Translations under genes and position numbers: made by a program | Shown: one piece after another, positions 24,745 through 36,030 of the stretch | How the letters are laid out: every line of letters begins with the position of its first letter | How positions within the stretch are numbered: the stretch's first letter is position 1 | Notes under the pieces: generated by a model | Databases searched by the model: none | What the model was told of the DNA's origin: nothing | The model's input: the letters and a program-made list of their open reading frames with translations, nothing else | Assembly (NCBI GenBank): GCA_030280995.1 | Contig: JASXTE010000014.1 | Coordinates: forward strand, 5,339,156-5,403,155 | DNA: 64,000 bases | DNA from: Hemileia vastatrix | Taxonomy: Eukaryota; Basidiomycota; Pucciniomycetes; Pucciniales; Zaghouaniaceae | Direction: 5' to 3'

Positions 24745-25297
24745 TGCATGAGTTACATCTAAAATATTAATAGATTCTTTACAGGCTGTAAAATTATGGA
24801 TCATAGCCTCCTTTAGGAAATTAAATTCAATGGAGAGGCAAAGCAGGAAAAAAGTAGCTAGGAGATCTTCATCTAAGTTAATTCTGACATCTGGCAGGAC
24901 TTCCTTGTAATTGCGTATAGTTTGAAGGTAAGAATTGGTGGAGCCATTAAAGTTGAAACTAAGGAATCATACAATCGGCAATACTTTTTGATAAGTAGTG
25001 ATTTTGGAGGTTGGTCCAGAGAAGATAAGGGTTACTTTTGGTGTCCCCATTTACAAACAGGAAAAGGTTAAAGTTATCTAGATACTGTGTCAAAATGACT
25101 GCAACATTATTGATACAAGCTTCATCTTCAGATGAGATATTAGCTCTTCCTGCTTTTGGCTCATTTTTGATGAAGATTTTGTAAAGGTTATGTTGTCAGG
25201 GTAAACTTTTCATGCGTAAGGACCAGATCAAGTAATTATCTTTCCCTAACAGGGGAATATTGGTAGGGACAATTGAAGAGGAAGTATTTGATTGCAT
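24745..25297 (-). pseudogene. Copia-D gag, N-terminal half
   Basis: ATG at 25297-25295. Reads NIPLLGKDNYLIWSLRMKS, the N-terminal motif of copia gag (DUF4219-like: small residues, Y-x-x-W, R-M-K), then the helical gag core with stops and at least two frameshifts to about 24745. Harbinger-II interrupts it there; the C-terminal part is at 12180-11794. It is the most eroded copia here, which fits its position as the oldest host of the nest. Confidence 0.65.
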
Positions 25298-25332
25298 TTT
25301 TCAAGTTGATTATCCAACATTAGCAGCAGGTG

Positions 25333-25347
25333 CCTGGGCCCATAACC
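25333..25347 (-). promoter_or_regulatory. Copia-D primer-binding site
   Basis: On the minus strand GGTTATGGGCCCAGG lies 36 bp upstream of the gag ATG and directly after the presumed LTR end. It is complementary to the anticodon stem-loop of initiator tRNA-Met, the site used by Drosophila copia through a half-tRNA primer. Copia-A, -B and -C carry the same core. Confidence 0.75.
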
Positions 25348-25646
25348 TAAAAAGTTTATTAAGTTGAAAGTCTCTGAAGAGCCTTTACAACAATGAAATA
25401 TTCCTGTGAGTCTCTCTCACAAGCCTTTTATATATGAGTGTACTACCAACCTGAAGGAAGTGAAAAACTAACTAGGAATCAGAATACCGGAAAAGTAAAG
25501 ATAGAGGAAAAGATACTTCACCTAGAAATAGATTAAAGCCACTAAGGATATAAGATGATGATATTTGCTTTATATACGCCGGTGTTCTGTGCCACACAAT
25601 AACCAATCACCAAAATGAAAACACTATATCTAAAGTAAACAGGTCT
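25348..25646 (-). repeat. Probable 5' LTR remnant of Copia-D
   Basis: Placed by the adjoining primer-binding site only; no second LTR was found. The upstream limit is unknown because the PIF-III transposon starts at 25650. Confidence 0.35.
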
Positions 25647-26022
25647 TTAGAGCATCTCCACTTGTTTTGGTAAACCCATTTGGTATGCATATTTTACAGA
25701 AAATAGCCGCTAAAATTACACACTCATCTATTTTCAGTCTTTTGGTAAAGGGTCAAATCAATAATTTTTTCAGTAAATTGTGGATCTTTCCATGAATTAT
25801 TGAATCATTAGTGGAACTCATTTTCTGCCCCACCATTTTTTCAGTAATTCATCTCACTTGGTCACCCTCGTGACACCTCACTACCTCCAATTCATTAAAT
25901 CTTCACTCTTACTGAACACTTCATTACTCGCTATTTTCTTACCGAACATAACTTTTCTCACTTCTCATCATCACATCTCACCAAAATTATCTCTTTTTTT
26001 ATATTATAGTCCTTTCTAAAAT

Positions 26023-27001
26023 ATGTCTACACCTCAAAGCTCCAGAAAATTTGAAAATAAGAGAAAATGGTCACCAAATTGGTCTCTACATGAGGAGGAA
26101 CAACTCGCTATATCTTGGATTTTTATTAGTGAGCAACCTTAATTTCCTACATACCAATCTGGGGAGACATTTTATAGGAAAATAAAAAGCCATTTTAATG
26201 AGTATAGCAAGATAAAATATAGAGATAATGAACAGATTGGAATCCGGTAAGTTTTATTTAATTTGTAGACTTACATTTTTATTAAAACTTGTTTATTATT
26301 TTTCAATAATCAACCTTAGATGGCAAGCCCTTAACATTTCCACCTTGAAGTTCATCGCTATCTATAACTCAATTGAAAGAAATCCACCTAGTGGAAGTTC
26401 ACCCAGTGACTGGATGAGGCTTGCACTATCTCTTTATCAAGAACAAACTAAATCATCTTTTAAAAGCTTGACTGTGTGGGACAAACTTAGGCATGTTCCA
26501 AAATGGAGACTCAATACAAGTAAGGATCTTCAATCTAGTAACACATACTCAAGTGATATCAATAGAGTAGAAGAGGCAAGCAGTGACATCAAAGTAGAAA
26601 CACCTAGTGGCACCCCACAATCAGCCTTTTCTCCATGTCCTCTGGGTCTAAAATCTTCAAAAATACTTTGTGTTAGTGAAGCAAGCAATCTCAAGGAACA
26701 AACTAACCTGGATTTTCAAACGGGTAAAATGGCAGAAAATCAATTATCAGCAATGAACTTAACGGAAAAAAAAAATGAGCTTACCAAACAGAAAATTCTA
26801 CTTACAAAAGAGAAACTTTCAATTCAAAAAGAGCACCTCCAACTGGACAAAGAGAAAAATCTAATTGAAATGAGAGGTAATGATATGAAAAAACTTCTGC
26901 TACTTAAAGAAAATAATTGTTGTACTGATGAAGACTTGGAGCTTTTACAAAAAATGAAGGAGGACATGAAAAGGAGGTGGATTGAAAAGAGTAACTCTTG
27001 A
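26023..27001 (+). pseudogene. PIF-III Myb/SANT-like (NAM-associated) protein
   Basis: ATG 26023; exon 1 to 26246, intron 26247-26319 (GTAAGT...TTAG, phase 2), exon 2 26320-27001. The N-terminal SANT-like part reads KWSPNWSLHEEEQLAISW, then F-Y-R-K-I-K-S-H-F and RWQALN across the splice, as in plant and fungal no-apical-meristem-associated proteins. The C-terminus is a charged coiled coil (about 26760-26990). A TAA at 26140-26142, codon 40, interrupts it. In PIF elements this protein helps the transposase bind DNA. It sits 0.37 kb inside the left TIR. Confidence 0.75.
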
Positions 27002-28403
27002 TTTAGTTTGTTAATTATTGTTTTATTTGTGAATTTTAAAATATATATAATGATTCAAAGAAAATAAAAGTGAGTCAAAACAAATATGAAAGAGCAGTAA
27101 TAATAAAAAGAAGTGTGAGTCAAAAATAAAACTAAATATATTTATTACTTGTATGAAGAGGAGTAAAATTACTTACCAGTAATTAGTCGGAAGAGCCATT
27201 TGCTGAAAGGGCTTTCAGGTTACCGTGTGGAGTATGTGAGGCAAAAATGCAGTCGAAAGTGCCAAAGAAAAAAAAGGGCAGGAGGAGAGAGGAGGGAAAT
27301 AACTTACCAGTAAATTAATCAGATGAGCCATTTGGTGCATGCCTAAAAGAATGAAAAAAACAAAAAAAAAAAATAAAAAAAAAATAGGCAAGAGGAGATA
27401 AATTACTTACTATTTATTTTTTTTTCCTCTTACTTTTTTCTTTCTTTCAGGCAAGCACCAAGTGGCTCTTCCAATTAATTACTGGTAAGATATTTCCCTC
27501 CTCTCTCTTCTTGCCCTTTTTTTTCTTTTTTTTTCTTTAGTGCAGGAAAGCAGCAAATGGGTCTTCTGACTACACTTTGATCTTTTTAGGAGGCCCATAA
27601 ATAATATATATACTGGTCTGTTCCATCCCTTTCTACTCAATTTTCTTCTTTTTAATTATTATTTACATAATTTCTTACAAGTATTACATATATTTAGTTT
27701 TATTTTCAACTCACACTTTGTTTTATTTTTATATATTATTATAAAATAATAATCTTGTAATTTCCCTCATCAACAAGAACAATATATTGATTTGGCTTTG
27801 AAGTTGCTTTCAATCCACTAAGTTCTTGTAAATAAAACAACCAGAGAATTTTGTAATAAAAAAGAGACTTTGTAAAAGATAAAACACAAGTTTCAGAAAT
27901 AACTGCTAATAATCAATGATGCATAAAAAAATTTTGGAGGTGCACCAAATATCTTTTGCGAATCCCTCTCAGGTGTGGTAAAAATCTTGGGTAAAGGCTG
28001 TTTGGATATATAGGATTCCCTGGGAAAGATATTCTTGTTCAAGGAAGCCAAGAAATATATAAAGTCTGCATCAAAGCCATCACCAACCACAAAAAAGGCT
28101 GTCACTTGCTAACAAGCTTTATATATTTAATAAAAATTCATCTCAAGTTTTCATAATTTTTTAGTACTACACTGTTACATTCTCATGTTTTTCTATTGTG
28201 TGTGCATGTGATAGGTTAGTTTTGCTGCTCAATAGTTAAGGCTTGGGAAAATTATCCCAAGACTATTTTATATAATAAAAGGTATATATATATTTGTCTT
28301 ACTTCTTATCTCATTCTGAAATATATGTTGCTTATGGGTGGCCTGATATTATTGTTAGGTTAGTTGCACTGCTCAATAGTTATAAAAATTTAGTAATCAT
28401 AAA
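27002..28403. other. Central spacer of PIF-III
   Basis: Between the two convergent genes. It holds the hairpin MITE at about 27183-27573. A 70-codon minus-strand frame at 28105-27893 (FDADFIYFLASLNKNIF) is not recognised and is not called as a gene. GGTTAGTT(T)GC..TGCTCAATAGTTA recurs at 28213 and 28357. Confidence 0.5.
27183..27573. mobile_element. Hairpin MITE, itself containing an inner inverted repeat
   Basis: The outer arms GTCGGAAGAGCCATTTGCTG (27187) and the inverse of CAGCAAATGGGTCTTCTGAC pair. A second, inner pair (about 27302-27355 and 27440-27495: CCAGTAAATTAATCAGATGA and inverse) resembles the outer arms. So either one MITE sits in another of the same family, or a MITE end was duplicated. 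Confidence 0.5.
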
Positions 28404-29753
28404 TTATTCCCTTTGTATATATTTAAATCTTCCTCTATTTTTCCAAATACGTTTCTTCAGATTCTCTTGCAATTCAAAATGTGTGTTGGAATTGTGAAGC
28501 TCCTGGCTGTTCTGAATAAAATTCACTAAGCTGTTTGTCAAAGAAGGATCTTGGTGGTTTGTCAAAAGTTGACATTTAATGGATTGTTCATTTAGGTAAG
28601 GATCTGATTCTGATTTTGCTTCCACTATCATGTTGTGTAAGATTATACAAAAGGTCATTGTCTCCTTCAATTATTCAATATGCCATAGAGGACATGGCTG
28701 GGTTAGAATTCCCCACCTACTTTGAAACACCCTAAAAGCACCTTCTATGTCCTTTCTAGAACTTTCTTGTAATTTAGAGTAATATTGACTTTCCTCATCT
28801 TGCGCATGAGAAATTGTTTTGACCAGTGTTGACCATGGTGGGTAAATACCATCAGCAAGGTTGTAACCATTTTTATAAATTCTTTTATTTATTTTATATG
28901 TTACACCATCTTGACTACCAGCCAAAAGTTTATCAAACAAGTTGCTGCAATGAGGAACATTGATGTCATGTAAAGCTCCAGGTGATACAAAGAAAGCATG
29001 CCAAATTCATATGTTTTTGCTTGCTACAGCCTCCAATATCATTGTTGGAGTTTTTTCCTTCACCTGGAACTGACCATCCCAGGCTGTGGGGCAATTTTTC
29101 CACTCCCAGTGCATCTCATCAATACTGCCAAGACATCCCAGAAACCCCTTGTCTTCATACTCCCTTAAAATCTTGGTTTTCTTCACAGCGTTTGGTTCTT
29201 GTATATACTCACTTTTGTATAAAGATATGATGTCTTTAACAAAAGTTTTCAATGCCTTTAGTGAAGTGGTTTCAGCTATGCAAACATACTCGTCAGTTGA
29301 GTTAGCTGAAATCCCATAGGCAAGCTGGAAAAGTACACTAGTTAGCTTTTGGTGAGGTGTCAATCCAATTTTCCTGAGCAATCCTGTAGTAATGTAGTTA
29401 GTAAAAAATTGAGAAAAAGTGTGATGGATATTAATAAAAAAATACTATACTTACAGATTTTAAAACCCAATATTTATTGTGCATCTGTAGATCCTCAACA
29501 ATTTTTGTAAATAGATCTTTGCTTATTCTAAATCGGCGCTCAAAAATAATATTGTTGTAAACAGGGTTTTGCCCAAAGTAGTCTTTCATTAAGTGTGCAT
29601 TACCAGTGTAACAATCTCTTTGTATCATTTTTTCTTTGGTCTTGGTGTAGTTGAATTAGATGATTGATTGTTGCAATAGGTAGTTAACAAATATTTAAGA
29701 GGGAGATCTTCTTCTTCCATGTCTAATAAATCATCAAGGAAATTTAAAGGCAT
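28404..29753 (-). pseudogene. PIF-III DDE transposase (HARBI1-like)
   Basis: ATG at 29753. Frames join as MPLNFLDDLLDMEEED, a shift in an A-run near 29628, GNAHLMKDYFG, and a probable intron (GTAAGT at about 29457, acceptor near 29388). The catalytic domain carries GSIDEMHWEWKNCPTAW (first Asp), YNLADGIYPPW (second Asp), KDIEGAFRVFQSRW (Glu) and IILHNMIVE near the end, the PIF/Harbinger DDE signature. A TGA near 29014 and a TAA at 28670 disable it. It cuts and rejoins element ends in its family; here it is dead, though all three catalytic residues remain. Confidence 0.88.
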
Positions 29754-29989
29754 GGGAAATGTAACAGTTGAGTGAAGAAAAATGATTATGGTAGAAGGAG
29801 GGATAGAAGAAATTAGTGCTGTGTAAGCAGTGATGTTATTGAATAAACCAAGAAACACAAGTGATGAATATTTCGTGTAACTTGCAAATAGTGAATTTTT
29901 CAAAAAATGAGTGTGGAATGACATAATAAAGTTGTGCAACTCAGAAGTAATATGCATGTAAGTGGGAGTTACACAACCAAATGAGTGTG

Positions 29990-30133
29990 TGTTATAGTGG
30001 AAGTTAGGTTAGATTAGGTTACATGGCAAGTATTGTATATAGTGTGCTGTGACCCACTCACCTGTTCCTCATTCCTACCGGAGAGTGGAACAGGCGAGAC
30101 TGATCACCCGTGGATTTGGGTGCCGGCACAATA
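29990..30133 (+). repeat. Left LTR of Copia-A
   Basis: 144 bp; target duplication GTGTG immediately before. Ends in TA rather than the usual CA. Confidence 0.92.
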
Positions 30134-30143
30134 GGTTATGGGC
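30134..30143 (+). promoter_or_regulatory. Copia-A primer-binding site
   Basis: GGTTATGGGC directly follows the LTR; complementary to the initiator tRNA-Met anticodon arm, as in the other three copia elements here. Confidence 0.75.
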
Positions 30144-30249
30144 ATATAAGCCAGTTTTCTGTGCACCAGCTTCTTCTTGTCCTGCTATTTGTGTTCTTAT
30201 ATATTTATAATTTTATACTTGTCTACTTCCTTACACTCTCTCCTGTATG

Positions 30250-31345
30250 GTAACAACCCAATCTAAAAAACTCTCTCAACATTCGGATTCATTGTCTGTG
30301 TCATCCGATTCATCTGTGTCCTCTGCTTCTTTCACTGATATGTCAGACCCCTCCACCTTCTGACACTATAGGGAAATCTCGTGACTCACCTCCTCATATT
30401 CCTCCTGAACAAACTCCTCAAGGTTCACATGGTCAACCGGATCTCATTAATGCTATTCTACATGGTGATCCTTTGTAAAAGACTGTCAAATAAATTCAAC
30501 TCTTCAGCAAGAATAGTGTAATCTTGGCTGAAGACGGCTCCAATTACAACATGTGGCAATTAAATATTGAAAGAACCCTTGGTACTTTCCTCTTAACTGA
30601 AAATCACCTCAAGGGCCTGATCCCAGATGCCTTGTTTGACTCTACTATGGACAAACTAGTATTTGAAATTGTGCTCCATTCAGTTGCAGATATGCATAAA
30701 GAATTGATTGCGCGCATACCTCCTGCCTATGATGATTTTCTTTTTCTTGTTGAAAAATACAATGTCATACCGTGTGGTTTGATTTTTAGTGGTCTTCTTG
30801 AATTATCGTCAATTATATTCACTCTGAATTCAACCAATATCACTTCTCATTTCGGAAAAATGTGTACCACCTATGAAACGCTTATTCAAAAAGGGTATCA
30901 AGGCAGCAACAATCAACAGCTGGCTGCTTATTTTATGGCATCTATAGAACCGGGCTAGCCACTGACTATTTCTATGATAAATCAGATCAATCAATGTTTG
31001 AGAAGTGATCCAGCCAATTTAAAATCTAGGGAAGTTGAAACTCTAGTGACTAACCTGTTTCATGCTACTAATGTAAAGAAGCCATCCCAAGAGGCTATTG
31101 TCTTGAATGCTCAAGTAGCTCCACAGCTCTACCCCTGTTTACCTGATCCTGCAATTGAAGAAGTTGCTGAAACAAATGAAGCATGGGTTAACTATAAAGG
31201 ATTGGGCTGTTTTTGTTACAGTAATCCTAACCATTGGAAAGCATCCTGTCCTTTACTATCTCAACCAAGTAATCAACCCCCTATGCGACAACAGTTTCCT
31301 AAACCTGGAAAGAGTAATATTCAAGATTTTCACATCCATTTTTGA
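30250..31345 (+). pseudogene. Copia-A gag
   Basis: ATG at 30250 with a Ser-rich start, stops near 30361 and 30476, then an open block (30524-30958) with DGSNYNMWQLNIERTL, the copia gag N-terminal motif, and a following block to 31345. The zinc knuckle is degenerate: C-F-C...H-x4-C, with the second Cys displaced by one. It forms the virus-like particle and binds RNA in intact relatives. Confidence 0.75.
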
Positions 31346-31860
31346 TCCCTGGTTAGCGTATGGCCCTCTATTTGCTTAATTACAAAACCAATGCCAACCA
31401 TCTGTTCCTCCTCAACAAATGGATTCTTATTTCCCGGTATATACATTGTGTCAACCTCATGCCTCTTCCAGTGCTCCACCTCTGACCCAAAGAGTTAAAG
31501 CAAAGTTTTACCGACTTATTGTTAGATGATAAAACTACAGAGGATACACTGCCGGCTGCACTTGCAGTTCATTCAATGTCCTGGACCTGAGATGGTGCTT
31601 CTGGCCTGTTTGATACAGGTGCAACTGAACATGTAAGTGGAGTTCGTGCTTTCTTTATTGAATTTCAGGAACTGATTACTCCTATACCTTTTATTGTGGC
31701 AATGAAATTGAACAAACCAGCACAACTCACAGGAATAGTGTTGATTTTGATTAAAGGATTTGATGATCATGATGTTAAAGTGTCAAGGGTGTTTTACTGT
31801 CCCAAAGCTTTAGGAACACTCATTTCCACATAGTCATTGATTAGACAGGGTGCTACTTTT
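31346..31860 (+). pseudogene. Copia-A protease remnant
   Basis: After a Pro/Gln-rich linker, the frame around 31590-31830 reads LFDTGATEHVSG, the copia aspartic protease active site (DTG at about 31611), then FYCPKALGTLIST and a TAG where most copia proteases continue. Stops and shifts separate it from gag and integrase. Confidence 0.65.
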
Positions 31861-33217
31861 ATGTTTGATCATTATAACAATGTTTGTCTCTAAAAACAAT
31901 AATCTATTATTTGTTTCATATTTTACAAATCAAAGTAAATGGATTTTAGAATTATCACGACATGTTGATTGCAATGCCATACAGATAATTCTGCCCTACT
32001 CCTCAGCTCCAGCAGCAAAACCCCATATTAGTCTTGATCACCCTAATCCTGATCATAAGGTGCCCTCTTTGAAAGAAGATCCTCTCATGTACTGGCACTG
32101 TGCATTAGGACATGTCAGTCTCAGGGTCATTCAAAAACTCATTTCTTCAGGTGCAGGCTTGGGCCTTCCAACATCTTTACCAGATGGAGACATAAATTGC
32201 AACACATGTAAAATAACAAAGAACTTGAATGTCAGCACACTCTTACCAGCCAAAAGGAAACTTGAACCCTTCTCTCTAGTTGTTTTGGATGTGATGGGGC
32301 CTTATGAAGTTGAAACCTTTAATGAAGCCCTCTACCTGGTTTCCTTCAGAGGCATCTTTACATCCTACTCTGTAAGTGAAATCATAAAAAACAAGTCCAA
32401 TTTCTTTGACTGTTTTGTGAGGTTCCTTGTGTCTATGGAGACAAAAACGTCATATAAGGTAAAAATGTTCCGGTGTGACAATGGGACTGAATATATCAAT
32501 ACTCACTTTCTGAAGTTGTTAGAACAACGTGGCATTCATTTTGAGCATTCAATTCCTTATTTATCCAGGCAAAATGGGGTAGCTGAGAGATTCAATAGAA
32601 CGATTTCTGATATTGGCCGCTCTGTTTTATATGAAAGTCGTCTAGGAAAAAGGTTCTGGGGTGCTGCTTTTCTCTGGGCTGCCTATCTCTACAATAGACT
32701 TCCAAATGTACTTACTGGTAATAAAACTCCATATGAAGCTATGTTTGGCACAAAACCTCAAATGGATATCATCCGAGTTTTTGGAGATGTTGCTTATGTA
32801 GATATTCCAAAACAAAACAGACAAAAACTTGATGACCAAGGATGTAAGTGTTTTGTAATTGGATATGTTGATGGAGGAAAAGGCTGGCTGTTTTGGGATC
32901 CAACCAGAAAAACTGTTATTCAATCAGCAATCACTACCTTTCCTACTATTACAAAATTGCCACCTCCTGCTAAAAAAGGTGAAATTGATTATATACTTAA
33001 CAAGTTGACTCTTGGAGACACAACAGTGGATGAACTGATTGAAGATCAAGAAAAACTAGCCTTTAAAATTCAAAATGATTGCAAAAATCTTTGTCCAATT
33101 GCCCCGAAGTCTATACATCTTGCGTTAAAACAACCAGACTCACACCTTTGGAAACAGGCTTGTGAGCCAGAGTTGAAAACCTTTGCTGATTGTGGGATTT
33201 GGGAACTAGTGGATTGA
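31850..33217 (+). pseudogene. Copia-A integrase
   Basis: A gag-pre-integrase zinc region (HCALGHVS...CNTCK) is followed by the DDE core: VLDVMGP, FRCDNGTEY and QNGVAERFNR give the two Asp and the Glu. Downstream GYVDGGKGWLFWDP is the usual copia C-terminal motif. All three catalytic residues are present. The block ends at TGA 33215-33217, where the context GAT-TGA-CCT suggests a former CGA codon. Confidence 0.88.
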
Positions 33218-33220
33218 CCT

Positions 33221-33826
33221 GTGACTTACACAGTATTGGGGGGGCGCTGGGTTTTAGCAGTGAAAAAAGATGCAAAAACAGACATACCGACTAAATATAA
33301 GGCGCACTTTGTAGCTCAGGGCTTTTGTCAGGAATATGGAAAGAATTTCAACGAAACCTTTGCACCTACTGCAACTTTCACATCATTAGGCCTAATATTT
33401 ACACTTGCTGCTCGTTTTGATTGGCATCTACATTCTTTTGATGTAGTATCAGCTTATCTAAATGCACCAATTGATGAAGATGTTTTCATTGAACAACCTT
33501 CTGGCTTTGTATGTGGCTCAAAAAATCAAGTACACAAGTTAAAGAAAGCTCTTTATGGAACCAAGCAAGCAGTGAGGTGTTGGTGGAAATATATTTCATC
33601 TAAACTGCGTCAATTCGGTTATCAACCGTCTATGTTTGACTCATCAGTTTACGTGCTATCCAAAGAATCAACTAAATCAGTTGTGTGGATGCATGTCAAT
33701 GATGGCATAGTAGCATCATCATCATTAAAGGCATTAACTCAGTTACAGCATGATTTGAGTACTTGTGTGGATGTGAAATGGCAAACAGGAGTCAATCAAA
33801 TAGTTGGTATAAAAGTTGAAAAATGA
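33221..33826 (+). pseudogene. Copia-A reverse transcriptase, active site Asp changed
   Basis: Continues in frame after the TGA: RWVLAVKKD, KARFVAQGF-like KAHFVAQGF, NETFAPTATF, DVVSAYLNAPI and LYGTKQAVRCWW are standard copia RT blocks. The catalytic box reads WMHVNDGIV with Asn (AAT at 33698) where Copia-B and -C have Asp, so polymerase activity should be lost. The change fits GTC-GAT to GTC-AAT at a CpG. Confidence 0.87.
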
Positions 33827-34629
33827 ATGGCAGTTATATACTTTCACAACATGCGCTTGTAGCAAAAATAATTGCAGATCATAACCCTACAAATCAACTA
33901 GCAACTACGCCATTACCGTATAAGGTTCAATTGAAATCATCTGACAAATCCAGTCCACCAGAGAACTCTACTAAATTTTTGTCAATTGTCGGTTCTTTGA
34001 GCTATCTCGCGCAAGGAGCATGCCCGGATATCTCATTTACAGCTAACTACCTTTCCAGGTTTACAAGTTATCCTACAAATACTCACTGGGGTGCTTTACA
34101 TCATTTGGTTAGGTATGCCACACATACTGCAAATCATTCATTGAAGATTTTTCCGAACAGAGACGAGGAGGTATCAATTAATGTATATGCAGATGCAAGC
34201 TGGAGAGGCGAGCATGATAGAAGCTCTCATGGTTATGTTGTCAAAGTTCTCCGTGTTCCTATATCATGGAGTGCTAGACGGCAAAGAATGGTTGCTCCTT
34301 CTACGTCCACGGCCAAATATATGTCCTTATCTTTTGGTGTAAAAAATGGGTTATGGATTAAAATTTTATTAGCTGACTTTATCAATTTTTCTGATCCTAT
34401 TAATTTGTTCTGTGACAACCAAACAACGGTTGGGAATGGAAATGATCGCTTGTCAAACAAAGATACTAGACACTGTAAACATGATTTTTATTTTGTCAAC
34501 CAGCTAATTTTTGATAAACAGGTTTTACTATCTTGGATTAAGTCTACTGAAAATATAGCAGATGTTTTTACTAAACCTTTGGGTCCAATTAATATAAAGA
34601 AAGCACTGAATGATTTGTGTATATCTTGA
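33823..34629 (+). pseudogene. Copia-A RNase H and C-terminus
   Basis: One frame over from RT. Motifs: LSIVGSLSYLAQGACPDISF, then RNase H YADASW (Asp), SSHGYVV, ISWSARRQ, STSTAKYMSL (Lys where the catalytic Glu is expected), and FCDNQTTVGNGND, DTRHCKHDFYF. It ends 140 bp before the right LTR. A run TGGGGGGG just before the LTR is the polypurine tract. Confidence 0.83.
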
Positions 34630-34768
34630 TATTTTTTTTATTTTGCTAATTATCATTTATTTTCTAAACTTAAAAGCAGTTCATCATTTCCAATCTTTTT
34701 CTATTTATATTCTTTCATTACTATCTTAAACAAATTGTTACTTGTATGGTTCTTGCCATGTGGGGGGG

Positions 34769-34912
34769 TGTTATAGTGGAAGTTAGGTTAGATTAGGTTA
34801 CACGGCAAGTATTGTATATAGTGTGCCGCAACCCACTCACCTGTTCCTCATTCCTACCGGAGAGTGGAACAGGCGAGACTGATCACCCATGGATTTGGGT
34901 GCCGGCACAATA
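34769..34912 (+). repeat. Right LTR of Copia-A
   Basis: 144 bp, preceded by a G-rich purine tract and followed by GTGTG (34913-34917). Confidence 0.92.
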
Positions 34913-35264
34913 GTGTGGATGCTCTTAGAAATTATATTTGATCAAGTTATTTATGTTATAACCTAATTTTAATGATACAAACATATTAGATTAGGTCACA
35001 ATGTTACCCACATGTATGTAGTCTGAATACCACTCCCGGTCAATCCCTATCAATTCTGGGATAGAGACACCACGTGCAAACAGCCGATGAAACTGCCCCC
35101 ACGTTGCGCAGACGTTGGGGAAGGGTGCCACGTTGACTAAAACATGGGTGGCCGCCACGTCAGCTAAAGCCAAGCTCATATGTTGCTATGTGGGCTCACT
35201 TCATCTCATGGTAACTAAGATGACATCTTATGCTCAATTCATTGCCTGGTGACTGAGTAGTTAT

Positions 35265-35440
35265 TGTAGCACAGTGTCAGCCTGTAGAACTCTGGAAAGA
35301 ACCAGTAACTTCATTACTTTACCTGTAGCACGGTGTCAGCCTGTAGAACTCCGGAAAGAACCGGAGAACAGGGGACGCTGCGACTACAGTCTATATACAT
35401 TCTTACACATAACTAAGTACATAGTCCTAGTGACTTAACA
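35265..35440 (-). repeat. 3' LTR of Copia-B
   Basis: 176 bp; contains a 60-bp unit repeated in tandem (starts 35265 and 35325). Adjoining it inside, at about 35441-35450 and 35476-35483, are purine-rich tracts on the minus strand suited to plus-strand priming. Confidence 0.93.
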
Positions 35441-35572
35441 TCCCCCCCACTTAGTTATGGAAAATATTGTTGATATCCCCCCCATGAAAACATAACCAAC
35501 TCCAAAATGACAAAGAAATAAAATGAAATGAGAAAAATAAGAGAAAAGGAAAAGAAAACAAATGTAACCCCA

Positions 35573-36030
35573 TCACCACACACACACATCTTTCCTTCTA
35601 AGCATTGTCAGAGATGGGCCCAGTGATTTTGTGAGTATATCAGCCCGCATTTGAGCAGTGGGAACCCATTCCAATGTTGCTTTTTTCAGAAAGAGTTGTT
35701 CATTAACAATATAGAAACACCTATCCACATGCCGTGTCCGCTTGTTGCCAGGGTTATCTTTTGCATTGGCAATTGCTCCTTTGTTGTCGCAGAAGATCTT
35801 GATAGGGGGGATATTAGGAAAGATATCTTTGAGCAGGTTTGAGATCCAAATTGCGTCTTTCATACCACCACAAAGTGCCACATATTCAGCTGTGCACGAT
35901 GAATCACTTACTGTCAGCTGGCGCCTTGATGTCCAAACAATTGGGCAAGAGTTAAGGAGTAGCAGGTGTCCACTTTGCGCTCTTGAGAATTCTTTGTTAT
36001 TCCAAGTGGAATCAGAGAAGGAAAGTAGTT
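35573..36030 (-). pseudogene. Copia-B RNase H
   Basis: Reading leftwards, a frameshift near 36020 precedes STWNNKEFSRAQSG, then TSRRQLTVSDSSCTAEYVAL (catalytic Glu in AEY), NLLKDIF, FCDNKGAIANAKDNP, KRTRHVDRCFYIV and a C-terminal ADILTKSLGP. These are the standard end of copia polyproteins. It would be functional but for the frameshift. Confidence 0.85.

Larger units (their letters stand above)
29990..34912 (+). mobile_element. Copia-A, Ty1/copia retrotransposon
   Basis: 144-bp LTRs at 29990-30133 and 34769-34912 begin TGTTATAGTGG and end GGCACAATA. GTGTG is duplicated at 29985-29989 and 34913-34917. The order gag, protease, integrase, RT, RNase H is that of Ty1/copia. The LTRs differ at five positions, all explicable by CpG decay. 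It lies almost at the right terminus of PIF-III. Confidence 0.93.
25650..34924. mobile_element. PIF-III: PIF/Harbinger transposon with nested Copia-A
   Basis: Ends are GAGCATCTCCAC on the left and its imperfect inverse GTGGATGCTC on the right, flanked by TTA at 25647-25649 and 34925-34927, the typical 3-bp PIF/Harbinger target site. It contains the two expected genes, a Myb/SANT protein (plus) and a DDE transposase (minus), plus a small hairpin MITE. Copia-A is inserted seven bases before the right terminus; without it the element is about 4.35 kb. Stops in both genes show it cannot move itself. Confidence 0.85.

Noticed and set aside
26228..26320. ATG at 26228 as the start of the Myb/SANT protein
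   Set aside because: The sequence after it is the translated intron 26247-26319; the SANT-like start is in the exon beginning at 26023.
27893..28105. 70-codon frame in PIF-III as a third gene
   Set aside because: No recognisable motif, no splice context and no counterpart expected in PIF elements.
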